This document shows, piece after piece, positions 1 to 8,233 of a stretch of 64,000 bases of DNA. The DNA comes from Hephaestia caeni (GTDB taxonomy: Bacteria > Pseudomonadota > Alphaproteobacteria > Sphingomonadales > Sphingomonadaceae): NCBI RefSeq assembly GCF_003550065.1, contig NZ_QXDC01000003.1, positions 558,001-622,000 of the forward strand, given 5' to 3'. The position numbers and the translations under genes are program-made. Numbering within the stretch: the first letter of the stretch is position 1; each line of letters begins with the position of its first letter. The notes beneath the pieces were generated by a model, which saw only the letters and a list, made by a program, of their open reading frames with translations, was not told the DNA's origin and made no database searches.

Positions 1-2
1 CG

Positions 3-383
3 CGCGACGGCACGCTATCGGCAGCGCTGCCGCCCGCCGGCGCGACGGTGCTGCCGCGTGCCGAAATCGCCGGGTTCCGCACGATCGGCGCGCAGGCGGT
101 GCGCGTCGACCTGGCCGAGCGTATCGCGCGCGCGGCGCACGATGCCCGCACCGGTCGCACACCCTTTGCACCCGATCCGGCGCTGGCGACCTCGATGGGG
201 GTAACGGCGGCGACCTTTGCCAAGCTGATGGCGCAGCTCGGTTTTCGCACCGCGCCCGCTAAGGACGGCACGGCGCGCTGGGCATGGCACGGGCGGCCGC
301 GCGTCGCCCCGCGCCCACGCGTCCAGCCGCGCCCCGACAACGCCTTCGCCGCGCTCGCCGACTGGGGCAGGCGCGGTGGCTGA
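3..383 (+). CDS. C-terminal end of a helicase-family protein (partial)
   Basis: An open frame enters from the window edge and stops at a TGA that lies inside the next gene, so only about 126 C-terminal residues are present. No catalytic motif is visible. The segment is Arg/Pro/Ala-rich and ends in a basic low-complexity tail. In sphingomonads, as I recall, a helicase-related protein commonly precedes the S4 protein, ferredoxin and CarD genes, and the tail fits that; the name therefore rests on gene order rather than on motifs. The overlap with the S4 gene suggests translational coupling. Identity is moderately uncertain because the ATPase domains lie outside the window. Confidence 0.5.
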   Translation, partial: RDGTLSAALPPAGATVLPRAEIAGFRTIGAQAVRVDLAERIARAAHDARTGRTPFAPDPALATSMGVTAATFAKLMAQLGFRTAPAKDGTARWAWHGRPRVAPRPRVQPRPDNAFAALADWGRRGG

Positions 384-681
384 CGCGGCGCTGGCAATGC
401 GGCTCGATCGCTTCTTGTGGTTCGTGCGCATCGCCAGGACCCGCTCGGTCGCTGGTGCGATCGCCGCGAGTGGGCATCTGCGGCTCGACGGGCGGCCGGT
501 CGTGCGCGCCGCGGCGCCCGTGCGCATCGGCAATATCCTGACCTTCCCGACTCCGCGTGGGGAAATTCGCGTGGTCCGCGTGGTGGCGCTGCCCGCGCGA
601 CGCGGGCCTGCATCCGAAGCCCGGACGTGCTACGAAGACCTCACGCTTGCGAACGTCTCGCAGCAAGCGCCGGGTCATTGA
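376..681 (+). CDS. RNA-binding S4 domain protein (Hsp15-like)
   Basis: This 101-residue protein has the S4 fold pattern near its start: RLDRFLWFVRIARTRS, then a short loop and SGHLRLDGRPV, the usual helix-loop-strand that grips structured RNA. Such stand-alone S4 proteins (Hsp15 family) bind 50S subunits carrying a stalled peptidyl-tRNA; that role is family knowledge, not visible here. The GTG start overlaps the end of the preceding helicase-like gene by 8 nt, which favours coupling. An in-frame ATG at 397 is an alternative start that would still keep the S4 core. Ferredoxin follows after 63 bp. Confidence 0.85.
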   Translation: MADAALAMRLDRFLWFVRIARTRSVAGAIAASGHLRLDGRPVVRAAAPVRIGNILTFPTPRGEIRVVRVVALPARRGPASEARTCYEDLTLANVSQQAPGH

Positions 682-744
682 CGCGCGCAGGCCGGCGGCA
701 TAGCAGCAGGGCAAAATGGAGCCTTCCAGAGGAGTATTCCGGCA

Positions 745-1086
745 ATGACCTATGTCGTCACCGACGCCTGCATCCGCTGCAAGTACATGGATTGCGTCGA
801 GGTGTGCCCGGTCGATTGTTTCTACGAAGGCGAGAACATGCTGGTGATCAATCCCAGCGAGTGCATCGATTGCGGCGTGTGCGAGCCCGAATGCCCGGCC
901 GAAGCGATCCTGCCCGATACTGAAAGCGGGCTTGAAAAGTGGCTCGAACTCAACAACACTTTCTCCGCGCAATGGCCCAACGTGTCGCGCAAGAACGACC
1001 AGACACCGGCCGACGCCGACGAGCACAAGGGCGAAGAGGGCAAGTTCGAGAAGTATTTCTCGCCCGAGCCCGGCGCCGGCGACTGA
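745..1086 (+). CDS. fdxA: 7Fe ferredoxin FdxA
   Basis: A 113-residue ferredoxin with the cysteine pattern of FdI-type 7Fe proteins: Cys9, Cys17, Cys21, then a second cluster in [14 protein letters not shown]. This pattern supports one [3Fe-4S] and one [4Fe-4S] cluster, so the protein is a small soluble electron carrier. The C-terminal half (about residues 60-113) is the acidic extension usual in alphaproteobacterial FdxA. A clear AGAGGAG ribosome site lies about 10 nt before the ATG. It sits between the S4 protein and a DoxX-like gene, and upstream of carD, an order I associate with sphingomonads. The electron partner cannot be told from sequence. Confidence 0.95.
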   Translation: MTYVVTDACIRCKYMDCVEVCPVDCFYEGENMLVINPSECIDCGVCEPECPAEAILPDTESGLEKWLELNNTFSAQWPNVSRKNDQTPADADEHKGEEGKFEKYFSPEPGAGD

Positions 1087-1126
1087 TCGGCGAGGGACAG
1101 GCCCTCGCCCGAATGGGGAGGGAATC

Positions 1127-1558
1127 ATGTCGACATCGACGTTGCCCACGCGCTGGGAACCCATCGCACACGCGCTCCTGCGGATCGTCGCCGGGCTGAT
1201 CTTCCTCGAACACGGCACGCAGAAATTTCTTGGCTTTCCAGCCGGGGACATGGCCGGCATGGGCCGCGCGTTCAACAATATGGGCGCCTATGCCGGCGTC
1301 GTCGAAATCGCCGCCGGCCTGCTGATCGCGCTCGGCCTGTTCACGCGCCCGGCAGCGTTCATCGCCTCGGGCACGATGGCGGTCGCGTACTGGCTCGCGC
1401 ACGCGCCGCAGAATTTCTTCCCGGTCAACAATGGCGGCGACGCCGCGATCCTCTATTGCTTCGTCTTCCTCTATCTCGTTGCCGCGGGAGCTGGGCCGTG
1501 GAGCCTCGACTCGCGGCGCCGGGCGGATGATGCCGCGGCGCCGATCGCCCGCGATTGA
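1127..1558 (+). CDS. DoxX family membrane protein
   Basis: The 143-residue product has about four hydrophobic segments (near residues 15-35, 55-75, 80-98 and 108-128) and the DoxX signature region HGTQKFLGFP after the first of them. DoxX-family proteins are small inner-membrane proteins of varied or unknown role, some linked to quinone or thiosulfate metabolism; no specific role is claimed. The frame extends upstream, but the ATG chosen follows a GGGGAGGGA ribosome site and gives a normal family length. It starts 40 bp after fdxA and may be co-transcribed with it. Confidence 0.85.
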   Translation: MSTSTLPTRWEPIAHALLRIVAGLIFLEHGTQKFLGFPAGDMAGMGRAFNNMGAYAGVVEIAAGLLIALGLFTRPAAFIASGTMAVAYWLAHAPQNFFPVNNGGDAAILYCFVFLYLVAAGAGPWSLDSRRRADDAAAPIARD

Positions 1559-1764
1559 CGCACGGCGCGGACAAGCCGCCCGTGTTCGTATATATGTTCC
1601 GCTGGCAATTATGTTGCGAGTGTGTTAAATAGTGAGTCACCGGAGGCGGTGTGTACCGCGCTCCGCCTGGAGACGCTCATACCCTCCCCCGCCCGCGCCG
1701 ACCGGCTTCGTCGCCGATGGGCTGCCCTCGTGCGGGGACGAATCCACGGAAAGGCTTGCACAAT

Positions 1765-2310
1765 ATGGTCGCCAAGGCGCTGTCCTTCGATGTCGGAGAT
1801 TATGTCGTTTACCCCAAGCACGGCGTGGGCCGTGTCGTCGAACTCCAAAGCCAGGAGATCGCCGGGATGCAGCTCGAACTCTACGTGCTGCGCTTCGAAA
1901 AGGAGAAGATGACGCTCCGGGTGCCGACCAACAAGGCCGAGAGCATCGGCATGCGCAAGCTTTCCAGCGACAAGACGCTCAAGGAAGCGCTCGATACGCT
2001 GAAGGGCAAGCCCCGCGTCAAGCGCACGATGTGGTCGCGCCGCGCGCAGGAATATGAAGCGAAGATCAATTCGGGCGACCTCGTGTCGATCGCCGAAGTC
2101 GTCCGCGACCTGTTCCGTGCCGAAGACCAGCCCGAGCAGAGCTATTCGGAACGCCAGATTTTCGAAGGCGCCACCAGCCGCCTCGCGCGCGAACTCGCCG
2201 CGATGGAAGAGGTCGACGAACCGACCGCACAGGAGAAGATCCTCGATATCCTGCGCAAGGCCGCCGCGATCCACAACAAGGCCAAGGAACAGGAAGCCGC
2301 CGACGCCTGA
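1765..2310 (+). CDS. CarD family transcriptional regulator
   Basis: 181 residues with the CarD/TRCF RNA-polymerase-interacting domain at the N-terminus (DVGDYVVYPKHGVGRVV, residues about 9-25), followed by an all-helical domain with basic patches that contacts the -10 region of promoters. CarD binds the RNAP beta subunit and stabilises open complexes, affecting rRNA and housekeeping promoters. The frame stays open upstream, but this ATG begins just before the conserved domain and gives the family length. A strong intrinsic terminator follows within 30 bp, so carD ends its transcription unit. Confidence 0.93.
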   Translation: MVAKALSFDVGDYVVYPKHGVGRVVELQSQEIAGMQLELYVLRFEKEKMTLRVPTNKAESIGMRKLSSDKTLKEALDTLKGKPRVKRTMWSRRAQEYEAKINSGDLVSIAEVVRDLFRAEDQPEQSYSERQIFEGATSRLARELAAMEEVDEPTAQEKILDILRKAAAIHNKAKEQEAADA

Positions 2311-2337
2311 GGCGCTCGACCATAGCCACGCTAAACG

Positions 2338-2368
2338 GGGCGGCCCCTTCTGGGGTCGCCCTTTTTTG
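2338..2368 (+). terminator. Rho-independent terminator after carD
   Basis: A 10-bp stem (GGGCGGCCCC with GGGGTCGCCC, one G-U type mismatch) encloses a TTCT loop and is followed by six T residues. It lies 28 bp after the carD stop codon. Confidence 0.9.
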
Positions 2369-2386
2369 TTTGCGCGCGCTTTTCGA

Positions 2387-2408
2387 GTGTATTAATTATA
2401 CAATACAC
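2387..2408. promoter_or_regulatory. Candidate operator/promoter upstream of the GIN-domain lipoprotein
   Basis: A perfect 7-bp inverted repeat, GTGTATT and AATACAC separated by 8 nt, sits in a short AT-rich patch 18 bp before the start codon. It overlaps a plausible -10 element (TATTAA, with TTGTTT 18 bp upstream). The symmetry suggests a dimeric regulator such as a GntR or PadR type; this is inference and no cognate regulator gene lies nearby. Confidence 0.45.
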
Positions 2409-2426
2409 AATCTCCGGAGAGTTCCC

Positions 2427-3176
2427 ATGCGCCTGCTTCCGCTTCTCGCCATGCTGCCGCTGGTCGCGTGCTCGGGCCAATCGGACGCGACCGACGCCAC
2501 CTCGACTACCGCGGCCGGAGGCGACCCCGTCACCGCGCAGGGCACGGGCACCTCGCGCAACTACGACGTCACCGGCTTCGACCAGATCGATCTGCGCGGA
2601 CCGGACGATGTCGACGTCCGCGTGGGCGCCGCGTTCGCGATCCAGGCGACCGGGCCGGCCGACCTGCTCGACAAGCTCGAGATCGTCCGCGACGGCGACA
2701 CGCTCAAGGTCGGCCGGCGCGGCAACAGCTTCTCCTGGGGAGGTGAGGGCCGCGCGATCAAGATCATGGTGACGATGCCCGCCATCCGCGGCGCCTCGGT
2801 CGCCGGATCGGGGAACCTGTCGGTCGATCGCGTCGAGGGCGACGATTTCGCCGCCTCGGCCTCGGGCTCGGGGGACATGACGATCGGCGCGATCAAGACG
2901 CGGTCGGCGAGCTTCTCGGTCGCGGGGTCGGGCGACATCAACGCCGCGGGCACGACCGGCGCCGTTAAGATGAACATCACCGGCTCGGGCGATATCGACG
3001 CCGAGCGCCTGGCCGCCACGACCGGCAATATCGCCGTGCAGGGCTCGGGCGAGGTCGAGGCGACCGTCACGGGCAACGCCAAGGTATCGGTGACGGGCTC
3101 GGGCGATGTCGAGGTTCACGGCGGCGCCAAATGCGACGTCTCGAAAATGGGTTCGGGCGACGTGCGCTGCGGCTAG
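2427..3176 (+). CDS. GIN-domain (DUF2807) lipoprotein
   Basis: 249 residues starting with a lipoprotein signal peptide (lipobox LVAC, lipidated Cys15). The rest is the putative auto-transporter adhesin, head GIN domain (DUF2807): a right-handed beta-helix with recurring GSGD/GSGN turns (for example AGSGNL, SGSGDM, TGSGDI, TGSGDV) spaced about 20 residues apart. The protein should be anchored on the periplasmic side of a membrane. Function is unknown in the family. The start was chosen because it begins the signal peptide and follows a CCGGAGAG ribosome site. A second GIN-domain protein lies 272 bp downstream, so this is a tandem pair. Confidence 0.85.
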   Translation: MRLLPLLAMLPLVACSGQSDATDATSTTAAGGDPVTAQGTGTSRNYDVTGFDQIDLRGPDDVDVRVGAAFAIQATGPADLLDKLEIVRDGDTLKVGRRGNSFSWGGEGRAIKIMVTMPAIRGASVAGSGNLSVDRVEGDDFAASASGSGDMTIGAIKTRSASFSVAGSGDINAAGTTGAVKMNITGSGDIDAERLAATTGNIAVQGSGEVEATVTGNAKVSVTGSGDVEVHGGAKCDVSKMGSGDVRCG

Positions 3177-3234
3177 TGTCAGGAACCAGAGCCTGATGAC
3201 TTTACGTCGAGCCGCATCCTAAAACCCGTTCGTG

Positions 3235-3303
3235 CTGAGCCTGTCGAAGCACCGTTCTGTGCTTTGACCTGTCGAAAGAAGAGCGGCCCTTCGACAAGCT
3301 CAG
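3235..3303. repeat. Inverted intergenic repeat
   Basis: Two 20-nt arms, CTGAGCCTGTCGAAGCACCG and the near-complement of CTGAGCTTGTCGAAGGGCCG, face each other across about 29 nt. Elements with a TTCGACAAGCTCAG core are widespread between genes in sphingomonads (recalled, not searched). The 272-bp gap between the two GIN genes holds nothing else that I can recognise. Confidence 0.7.
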
Positions 3304-3448
3304 AGCCTGCCCCGGACATGACCCTGGGGCGAACGGTTCGATGCAAAATCATCGTACTCCAAGGACCGCCGGCGTTAAAACGGGCACACCTGTCGCCCGT
3401 TCGTCCTCGGACTTGCCCCGCCCGGCCCGAAAATGCGATGCCGTTGCC

Positions 3449-4162
3449 ATGCGCCGCGCCTTCCTTGCCCTGATCCTTCTCGCCGCTGCCGCGCCCGGCG
3501 CGGCGGCCGAACGCAGCTATACGATCGGAAGCTTCGATCGCGTGCGCGTCAGCGGCCCGTTCGAGGTCCGGCTGACGGTCGGCGGATCGCCGCGCGCGCG
3601 CGCCGAGGGCGAGCGCGACCTGATCGATCAGGTCCAGGTTCGCGTCGACGGCAACACGCTGGTGGTGGCGATGGGCACCAACGGTTGGGGCGAGCGCGGC
3701 GCCACCAGCGGGTCGGTGCCGGTCGTCACCTTGTCGACCCCGCGCCTCAGGAGCGCGTTCCTGAACGGCGGCGGGCGGCTGACGATCGCCAATATGGAGG
3801 GCCAGGCGCTCGACCTGGCGGTCACCGGTTCGGGCACGATCGCCACCACCGGGCTCGACGCGCGCCAACTCGATGCACAGGTGATCGGCACCGGCGCGCT
3901 CCGGCTCGCGGGCACGGCCGCCAAGGCGCGGCTCTCCAGCAACGGCCCCGCCACGATCGACGCCGCCGCGCTTGCGGTCGACGACCTGGTGGTCCGCACC
4001 GACGGCGCGGGCGATGCCCACGTCGCCGCCCGCTACACCGCCGAGGTGACGGCGACCGGGGTCGGCCGCGTCGTCGTCGACGGCAAGCCCGCCTGCACGA
4101 TCCGCCCTGCCCGAGGCCATGCGCCAGTGGTGTGCGGGGCTGGGAATAGTCAGGTGAACTAA
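3449..4162 (+). CDS. Secreted GIN-domain (DUF2807) protein
   Basis: A 237-residue protein beginning with a signal peptide (basic start, then a run of Ala/Leu ending AAPGAAA) but no lipobox cysteine, so it should be exported as a soluble periplasmic or surface protein. The mature part is a DUF2807 beta-helix with turns such as TGSGTI, IGTGAL, TDGAGD and TGVGRV, less regular than in its upstream paralogue. The frame is open further upstream, but this ATG starts the signal peptide. The tandem arrangement of one lipidated and one soluble paralogue suggests related extracytoplasmic roles; none is known. Confidence 0.8.
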   Translation: MRRAFLALILLAAAAPGAAAERSYTIGSFDRVRVSGPFEVRLTVGGSPRARAEGERDLIDQVQVRVDGNTLVVAMGTNGWGERGATSGSVPVVTLSTPRLRSAFLNGGGRLTIANMEGQALDLAVTGSGTIATTGLDARQLDAQVIGTGALRLAGTAAKARLSSNGPATIDAAALAVDDLVVRTDGAGDAHVAARYTAEVTATGVGRVVVDGKPACTIRPARGHAPVVCGAGNSQVN

Positions 4163-4290
4163 GGGTGCCGACGACGGCAAAGCCGCCGTCGGACGGGATC
4201 GGCGCTGCCGACCCGCCGGCCGGTCGGGCTGCTGCGCTTCGCGCATCGCCGCGGGCGCGGGCGCGGCCACGGCTGCGGCCCGACGAACAA

Positions 4291-4320
4291 GGGGCCGGCT
4301 TCCTTTCGGAAACCGGCCCC
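4291..4320. terminator. Bidirectional hairpin between convergent genes
   Basis: A 13-bp stem (GGGGCCGGCTTCC against GGAAACCGGCCCC, one mismatch) with a 4-nt TTTC loop lies between the GIN gene and the leftward glycine-zipper gene. On the minus strand it is followed by TTGTT, so it best serves the leftward gene. Confidence 0.7.
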
Positions 4321-4365
4321 CGCCCTCGCTACGCTACAGGAGGGAACGCAACTGCCTGATACCGC

Positions 4366-4743
4366 TTAGCGGCGGCAGTATCGGGGATTGTCGGCACGAT
4401 CGATCGCGCGGCCGGCGAGCGCACCCGCGCCTGCGCCGAGCACGGTGCCGAGCGTCTTGTCGCCGCGGCGGCCGACGACCTCGTGGCCGAGCAGGCCACC
4501 GGCGATCGCACCGATGATGGTGCCGCCGTCGCCCTTGTCGCAGCGCTGGTACGCACGGCGATTGTAATGGCGGCGGTAATCGCGACGGTCGTAATTGCGA
4601 TAATTATGGCCGCGATCGTAATCGTGGCCGCGATAGTGGTGGTGGCGCGACTGCGCGGCCGCCGGGGTCGCGGGCACCATTGCCGCCGCCCCCATCGCGA
4701 TGGCGGCACCGGCAAGCGACATGATCTTGAGCTTCTTCAGCAT
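4366..4743 (-). CDS. Glycine-zipper 2TM-domain protein, exported
   Basis: 125 residues. A signal peptide (residues 1-31, ending TPAAAQ) precedes a His/Arg/Tyr-rich segment (about 33-68) and then a glycine-zipper 2TM domain (GGTIIGAIAGGLLG and TVLGAGAGALAGRAID), the module seen in Rickettsia 17-kDa antigen and SlyB-type envelope proteins. It is probably periplasmic or outer-membrane associated. The ATG follows AAGGAG at a good distance and starts the signal peptide; the open frame extends further upstream but with non-secretory sequence. A lipidated protein with the same domain is encoded at 12890-13240. Confidence 0.8.
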   Translation of the reverse strand: MLKKLKIMSLAGAAIAMGAAAMVPATPAAAQSRHHHYRGHDYDRGHNYRNYDRRDYRRHYNRRAYQRCDKGDGGTIIGAIAGGLLGHEVVGRRGDKTLGTVLGAGAGALAGRAIDRADNPRYCRR

Positions 4744-4928
4744 TGTTGGTCTCCTTGCTTCCCGTTTTTCCCCGACGATGAAACGCGCCGCCGATTTGGC
4801 CGCTCGCCCATCGATGGAGCGGTTATGGCGACTCGGCATTGAGCGGCTCCTGAATGCCCGCGTTATCGCCCGTTCAGTTATCTGCGGTTCAGAAGGATTA
4901 ACGGTGGCCCCGCGGGGGATCGCCGCTA

Positions 4929-5963
4929 ATGAGGTCGGCGATGCGCATCCTGTTCGCCGTTCTGCTCGCGCTCGTCTGCGTACCGATGTGGAATGGCGTG
5001 CCGCGGCTGCCGCTGCTCGGCGATCGCGCGGTGGTCCACGCCGAGCGCGTCGCGCTGCGGGAGGGGCATCCCGAGGTGACGCGGATCGGGCAGCTCGAAT
5101 GGCTCGGCGGCGTCGCGCTGACCAGCCCCGATCCGGCCTTCGGCGGCTTCTCCGCGATGCACGTCGCAGGTGACCGCTTCACCTTGCTCAGCGACGGCGG
5201 CAATGTCGTGCGCTTTCGGATGGGGCGCGACTGGCGGATCACCGAGCCGCATTTCACCAACCTGCCCGACGGCCCCGGCGCGGGCTGGGAGAAGCTCGAT
5301 CGCGACAGCGAATCCTTGGCGGTCGATCCCGCCACCGGCGATCATTGGGTGGGCTTCGAGAACAGCAACGAGATCTGGCGCTACGACGCGGAGTTCACCC
5401 GCGCGCTCGGCCATGTCGCGCCGCCGGCGATGCACGACTGGCCCGACAATGGCGGCGCCGAATCGCTGGTGCGGCTGCCCTCAGGCGGCATCATCGCGAT
5501 CAGCGAAACCGCGCGCTGGCCCAAGACGCGCAACCGGGTCGCGATCCGGTTCGACGGCGATCCGATCGCCGCGCCGCGCCGGGGCTTCCGGTTCGGCCTC
5601 GTCGTGCCCCCCGGCTTCAGCCCGAGCGACGCAACGCTGCTGCCCGACGGCCGGCTGCTGGTGCTGCTGCGCCGCTTCGCGCTGCCCTACACCTTCACGG
5701 TCAAGCTGCTGCTGGTCGATTCGCGACGAATCGCGCCGGGCGCGATCGTGGGCGGGACCGAGATCGCCACCTTCGCGCCGCCCTATATCCACGACAATTT
5801 CGAGGCGGTGGCGGCGACGCGCGAGGGCAGCGACACGATCATCTGGATCGCATCGGACGACAATCAGTCGATCCTGCAACGTTCGCTGCTCTTGAAATTC
5901 CGGCTGATCGAGCCGGCGCCGCCCGGCGGCACCGGCAATCGCAGGATTACGCCGACGCGGTAA
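4929..5963 (+). CDS. Esterase-like phytase domain protein, exported
   Basis: 344 residues with an N-terminal hydrophobic export signal ([15 protein letters not shown]) and the esterase-like activity of phytase domain (PF13449 type): motifs such as [45 protein letters not shown] and [12 protein letters not shown] mark the beta-propeller blades. The family hydrolyses phosphoesters or is annotated only by fold, so the substrate is unknown. An alternative ATG at 4941 has a closer ribosome site (GAGG, 6 nt) and may be the true start. The 3' end overlaps the convergent rpmB gene by 17 bp. Confidence 0.8.
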   Translation: MRSAMRILFAVLLALVCVPMWNGVPRLPLLGDRAVVHAERVALREGHPEVTRIGQLEWLGGVALTSPDPAFGGFSAMHVAGDRFTLLSDGGNVVRFRMGRDWRITEPHFTNLPDGPGAGWEKLDRDSESLAVDPATGDHWVGFENSNEIWRYDAEFTRALGHVAPPAMHDWPDNGGAESLVRLPSGGIIAISETARWPKTRNRVAIRFDGDPIAAPRRGFRFGLVVPPGFSPSDATLLPDGRLLVLLRRFALPYTFTVKLLLVDSRRIAPGAIVGGTEIATFAPPYIHDNFEAVAATREGSDTIIWIASDDNQSILQRSLLLKFRLIEPAPPGGTGNRRITPTR

Positions 5964-6237
5964 GCTTCTTGGCGATGTCGCGCTTGAGGCGGCGCGCCTT
6001 GAGCGACAATTTGTCGTCGCTGGTCTTGACCAGCCAGTTGTCGAGCCCGCCGACATGCTCGACCGAGCGCAGCCCGTGCGTCGAGACGCGCAGCTTGACG
6101 CTGGTTTCCAGCGCTTCGGACATCAGCGTCACGTTCTGCAAATTGGGCAGGAAGGTACGCTTGGTCTTGTTGTTGGCGTGGGACACGTTGTTGCCCACCT
6201 GACGGCCCTTGCCGGTCAGTTCGCAAATGCGCGACAT
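5947..6237 (-). CDS. rpmB: 50S ribosomal protein L28
   Basis: 96 residues matching bL28 throughout: [11 protein letters not shown] at the start, [15 protein letters not shown] in the first third, and [13 protein letters not shown] in the centre. It is a small basic protein of the large ribosomal subunit. This longer alphaproteobacterial form has a lysine/arginine-rich C-terminus ([13 protein letters not shown]). Its stop codon lies inside the end of the convergent phytase-like gene. Confidence 0.97.
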   Translation of the reverse strand: MSRICELTGKGRQVGNNVSHANNKTKRTFLPNLQNVTLMSEALETSVKLRVSTHGLRSVEHVGGLDNWLVKTSDDKLSLKARRLKRDIAKKLTASA

Positions 6238-6378
6238 CGGTTGAAATCCTGTGTTCTCGGGTTCCCGGAAAGGACGGGCCGATAGCTGTATTGTGCCGCG
6301 CGGTCAACCGGGTCGCGCAACCCTTCGCGCGGCGCCGGCGTTATTACGGGATCGATTCGACATACCGGGAGAAGATTG

Positions 6379-6624
6379 ATGCGTGCCCTACTCGTGCTGC
6401 TCGGCCTCGCCGTCGTCGTCGTCGCGTTGCTGATGGCGTTCGGGATGATCGATATCGATCAAACCAAAACCGCGCAATTGCCCAAGGTGACGATCGAAGG
6501 CGGCCAGGCGCCCCGTTTCCAGGCCGATGTCGGGCGCATCGACGTCGGCACCGAGAACCGCACCGTCGCCGTGCCAACGATCGACGTCCGCAAGGCCGAC
6601 AACAGCGTCGCCCCCGCGCCATAA
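6379..6624 (+). CDS. Small single-pass membrane protein
   Basis: 81 residues with one N-terminal hydrophobic helix (about 2-22) and a short polar tail containing two DV-centred repeats (FQADVGRIDVG, VPTIDVRKAD). It is probably inserted in the inner membrane with the tail in the periplasm. A GGGAGAAG ribosome site precedes the ATG by about 6 nt. I do not recognise a family. It lies 52 bp upstream of tadA in the same direction. Confidence 0.65.
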   Translation: MRALLVLLGLAVVVVALLMAFGMIDIDQTKTAQLPKVTIEGGQAPRFQADVGRIDVGTENRTVAVPTIDVRKADNSVAPAP

Positions 6625-6675
6625 GGCCGTCGGCAAGACTGCCCCGCGCGCCGCGATTCTGCTATCCCGCCGGCG

Positions 6676-7134
6676 ATGATGGCGACCATGACCAGCCCGA
6701 TGCGCGCCGCGCTCGATGCAGCCGAAGCGGCGGCGCGCGCGGGTGAAGTCCCGGTCGGCGCGGCGGTGGTGCGCGACGGCGCCGTCATCGCGGTCGCCGC
6801 CAACGCCCCGCGCACGCTCGGCGATCCCACCGCGCACGCCGAGATCCGCGCGATTCGCGCTGCCGCACAAGCGCTCGGCACCGATCGGCTCGACGGCTGC
6901 GACCTGTGGGTGACGCTCGAGCCGTGCGCGATGTGCGCGGGCGCGATCGCCCATGCCCGGATCGCGCGGCTCTATTACGGCGCGAGCGACCCCAAGGGCG
7001 GCGCGGTCGAACACGGCCCGCGCTTCTTCGCGCAGCCGACCTGCCACCACCGGCCCGACATCTATGGCGGCATCGGCGACCGCGAGGCCGCGGCGCTGCT
7101 CCGCGCCTTCTTCGCCGCCCGGCGCGAGGATTAG
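6676..7134 (+). CDS. tadA: tRNA-specific adenosine deaminase TadA
   Basis: 152 residues carrying the zinc-dependent cytidine/deoxycytidylate deaminase fold. The catalytic HAE (His54, Glu56) and zinc-binding PCAMC (Cys84, Cys87) are in place, and the tail FFAARRED is typical of TadA. The enzyme converts A34 to inosine in tRNA-Arg(ACG), which lets one tRNA read three codons. ATGs at codons 1, 2, 5 and 9 make the exact start uncertain by a few residues. A long palindrome follows 26 bp downstream, between this gene and the convergent GDT1-like gene. Confidence 0.93.
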   Translation: MMATMTSPMRAALDAAEAAARAGEVPVGAAVVRDGAVIAVAANAPRTLGDPTAHAEIRAIRAAAQALGTDRLDGCDLWVTLEPCAMCAGAIAHARIARLYYGASDPKGGAVEHGPRFFAQPTCHHRPDIYGGIGDREAAALLRAFFAARRED

Positions 7135-7160
7135 GATCTCGGTGCGGTTATGAAGCAGGC

Positions 7161-7239
7161 GGCGCCGGCCCGCTCCCCCACCCCGCCTCCCATTCAGTAT
7201 GATTACTTGGGAGGCGGGGTGGGGGAGCGGGCCGGCGCC
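7161..7239. repeat. Long palindromic repeat, copy 1
   Basis: A perfect 32-bp inverted repeat with a 15-nt loop (7193-7207). The arms begin GGCGCCGGCCCGCTCCCCCA. It lies between convergent genes, where it could fold into a very stable RNA hairpin. Related copies are at 16655-16736 and at the prophage insertion site (25396-25462 plus 62716-62731). Confidence 0.93.
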
Positions 7240-7243
7240 GCGA

Positions 7244-7810
7244 TCAAAGGAGCCGCAGCGCGTCCAGCCCGATCAACAATCCGGCGACGGTGAGCACGGC
7301 GCAGCACGCGATCCGGATCGTCCCCAGCGGGAGCCGGCACCACGCGGCCTCCTCCATCAGCGCGGCGGGGATCGTCACTGCGAGCGACCCCAGCGTCGCG
7401 CCCACGAAAGCCAGCGCCGGGATCGGGGTGCGCGCGGCAAGCGCGAAGGTGACGAATTGCGTGCGATCGCCGATCCCGAGCGCGAGCAAGGCGAGCAGGC
7501 CCGTGGCGAGCGGCCCGAGCCGCGAATCGGGCAAGGCATCGGGTGCTTTCATTTTGAACAACGCCGCGGCGCCCGCCGAGACCAGCGCGAGCGCGAGCAG
7601 CAGCGCGCGCGCCTCCGGTGTCAGCATCGACCCGATCAGCGCGCCCGCAACCGCCCCCAAGCCGTTGATCACGACGATCGCGATCACCAAAGCGGCGATA
7701 ACGGGTACGGGCCGCGCGAACCGGCTGCCGAGCAGCGCCGCGCACCACGGCGTGCGATCGCTGGCCTGGGCGAAAAGCGCCGCGACCAGCGCCGCCATCA
7801 GCACGTCCAT
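7244..7810 (-). CDS. TMEM165/GDT1 family membrane protein
   Basis: 188 residues with about six hydrophobic segments in two symmetric halves, as in the UPF0016/GDT1 family of Mn2+/Ca2+ exporters. The family signature E-x-G-D-[KR]-[ST] is degenerate in both halves: AQASDRT near residue 17 and LGIGDRT near residue 114, each lacking the metal-binding glutamate. Divergent members with such changes exist, so transport of Mn2+ by this copy is uncertain. It is convergent with tadA and is followed only by the palindrome; the unrecognised 106-residue gene lies just upstream on the same strand. Confidence 0.75.
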   Translation of the reverse strand: MDVLMAALVAALFAQASDRTPWCAALLGSRFARPVPVIAALVIAIVVINGLGAVAGALIGSMLTPEARALLLALALVSAGAAALFKMKAPDALPDSRLGPLATGLLALLALGIGDRTQFVTFALAARTPIPALAFVGATLGSLAVTIPAALMEEAAWCRLPLGTIRIACCAVLTVAGLLIGLDALRLL

Positions 7811-7822
7811 CGCCGCACCCGA

Positions 7823-8143
7823 TCAGTTGGCGAGGCGGACCGAGCAGGCCGCAGCATAAACATCGCACGCCGGCCGATCGAAACGGTCGCAGCGAATCGC
7901 ATCGTGGAGGATCGACAGCCAGCCGTGGATCAGCGCGCCGCGCTCGCCCTCGGCCAGCGCCGATTCGAGCACCTGCGCGACGGTGACAGCGGGCAGCAGC
8001 CCGTTCGTCTGCGCGATCCGGCGCACCTCGTCGAGTTCGCTCGCGAGCGCACCGGCGGTCAGCCGATCGGCCTTGAGGTCGATCGCGGCGATTCGCGCTG
8101 TGAGTTCCGCCCTGATATGGTCGATCCCGAAATCCCGCTGCAT
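7823..8143 (-). CDS. Conserved hypothetical protein
   Basis: 106 residues, mostly alpha-helical by composition, with four cysteines all within the last third (CDRFDRPACDVYAAAC). No signal peptide or membrane segment is visible. I do not recognise a named family. It ends 12 bp before the GDT1-like gene and runs the same way, so the two may be co-transcribed. Confidence 0.6.
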   Translation of the reverse strand: MQRDFGIDHIRAELTARIAAIDLKADRLTAGALASELDEVRRIAQTNGLLPAVTVAQVLESALAEGERGALIHGWLSILHDAIRCDRFDRPACDVYAAACSVRLAN

Positions 8144-8233
8144 CGTCCGGCTCCCGCCTTTGGCCCGCCTTGGGAAAGAACGATGCGCCCATTATGGTAA
8201 ATCCGTGGTAAACGGACGAAAGGTCGCCGCCCG

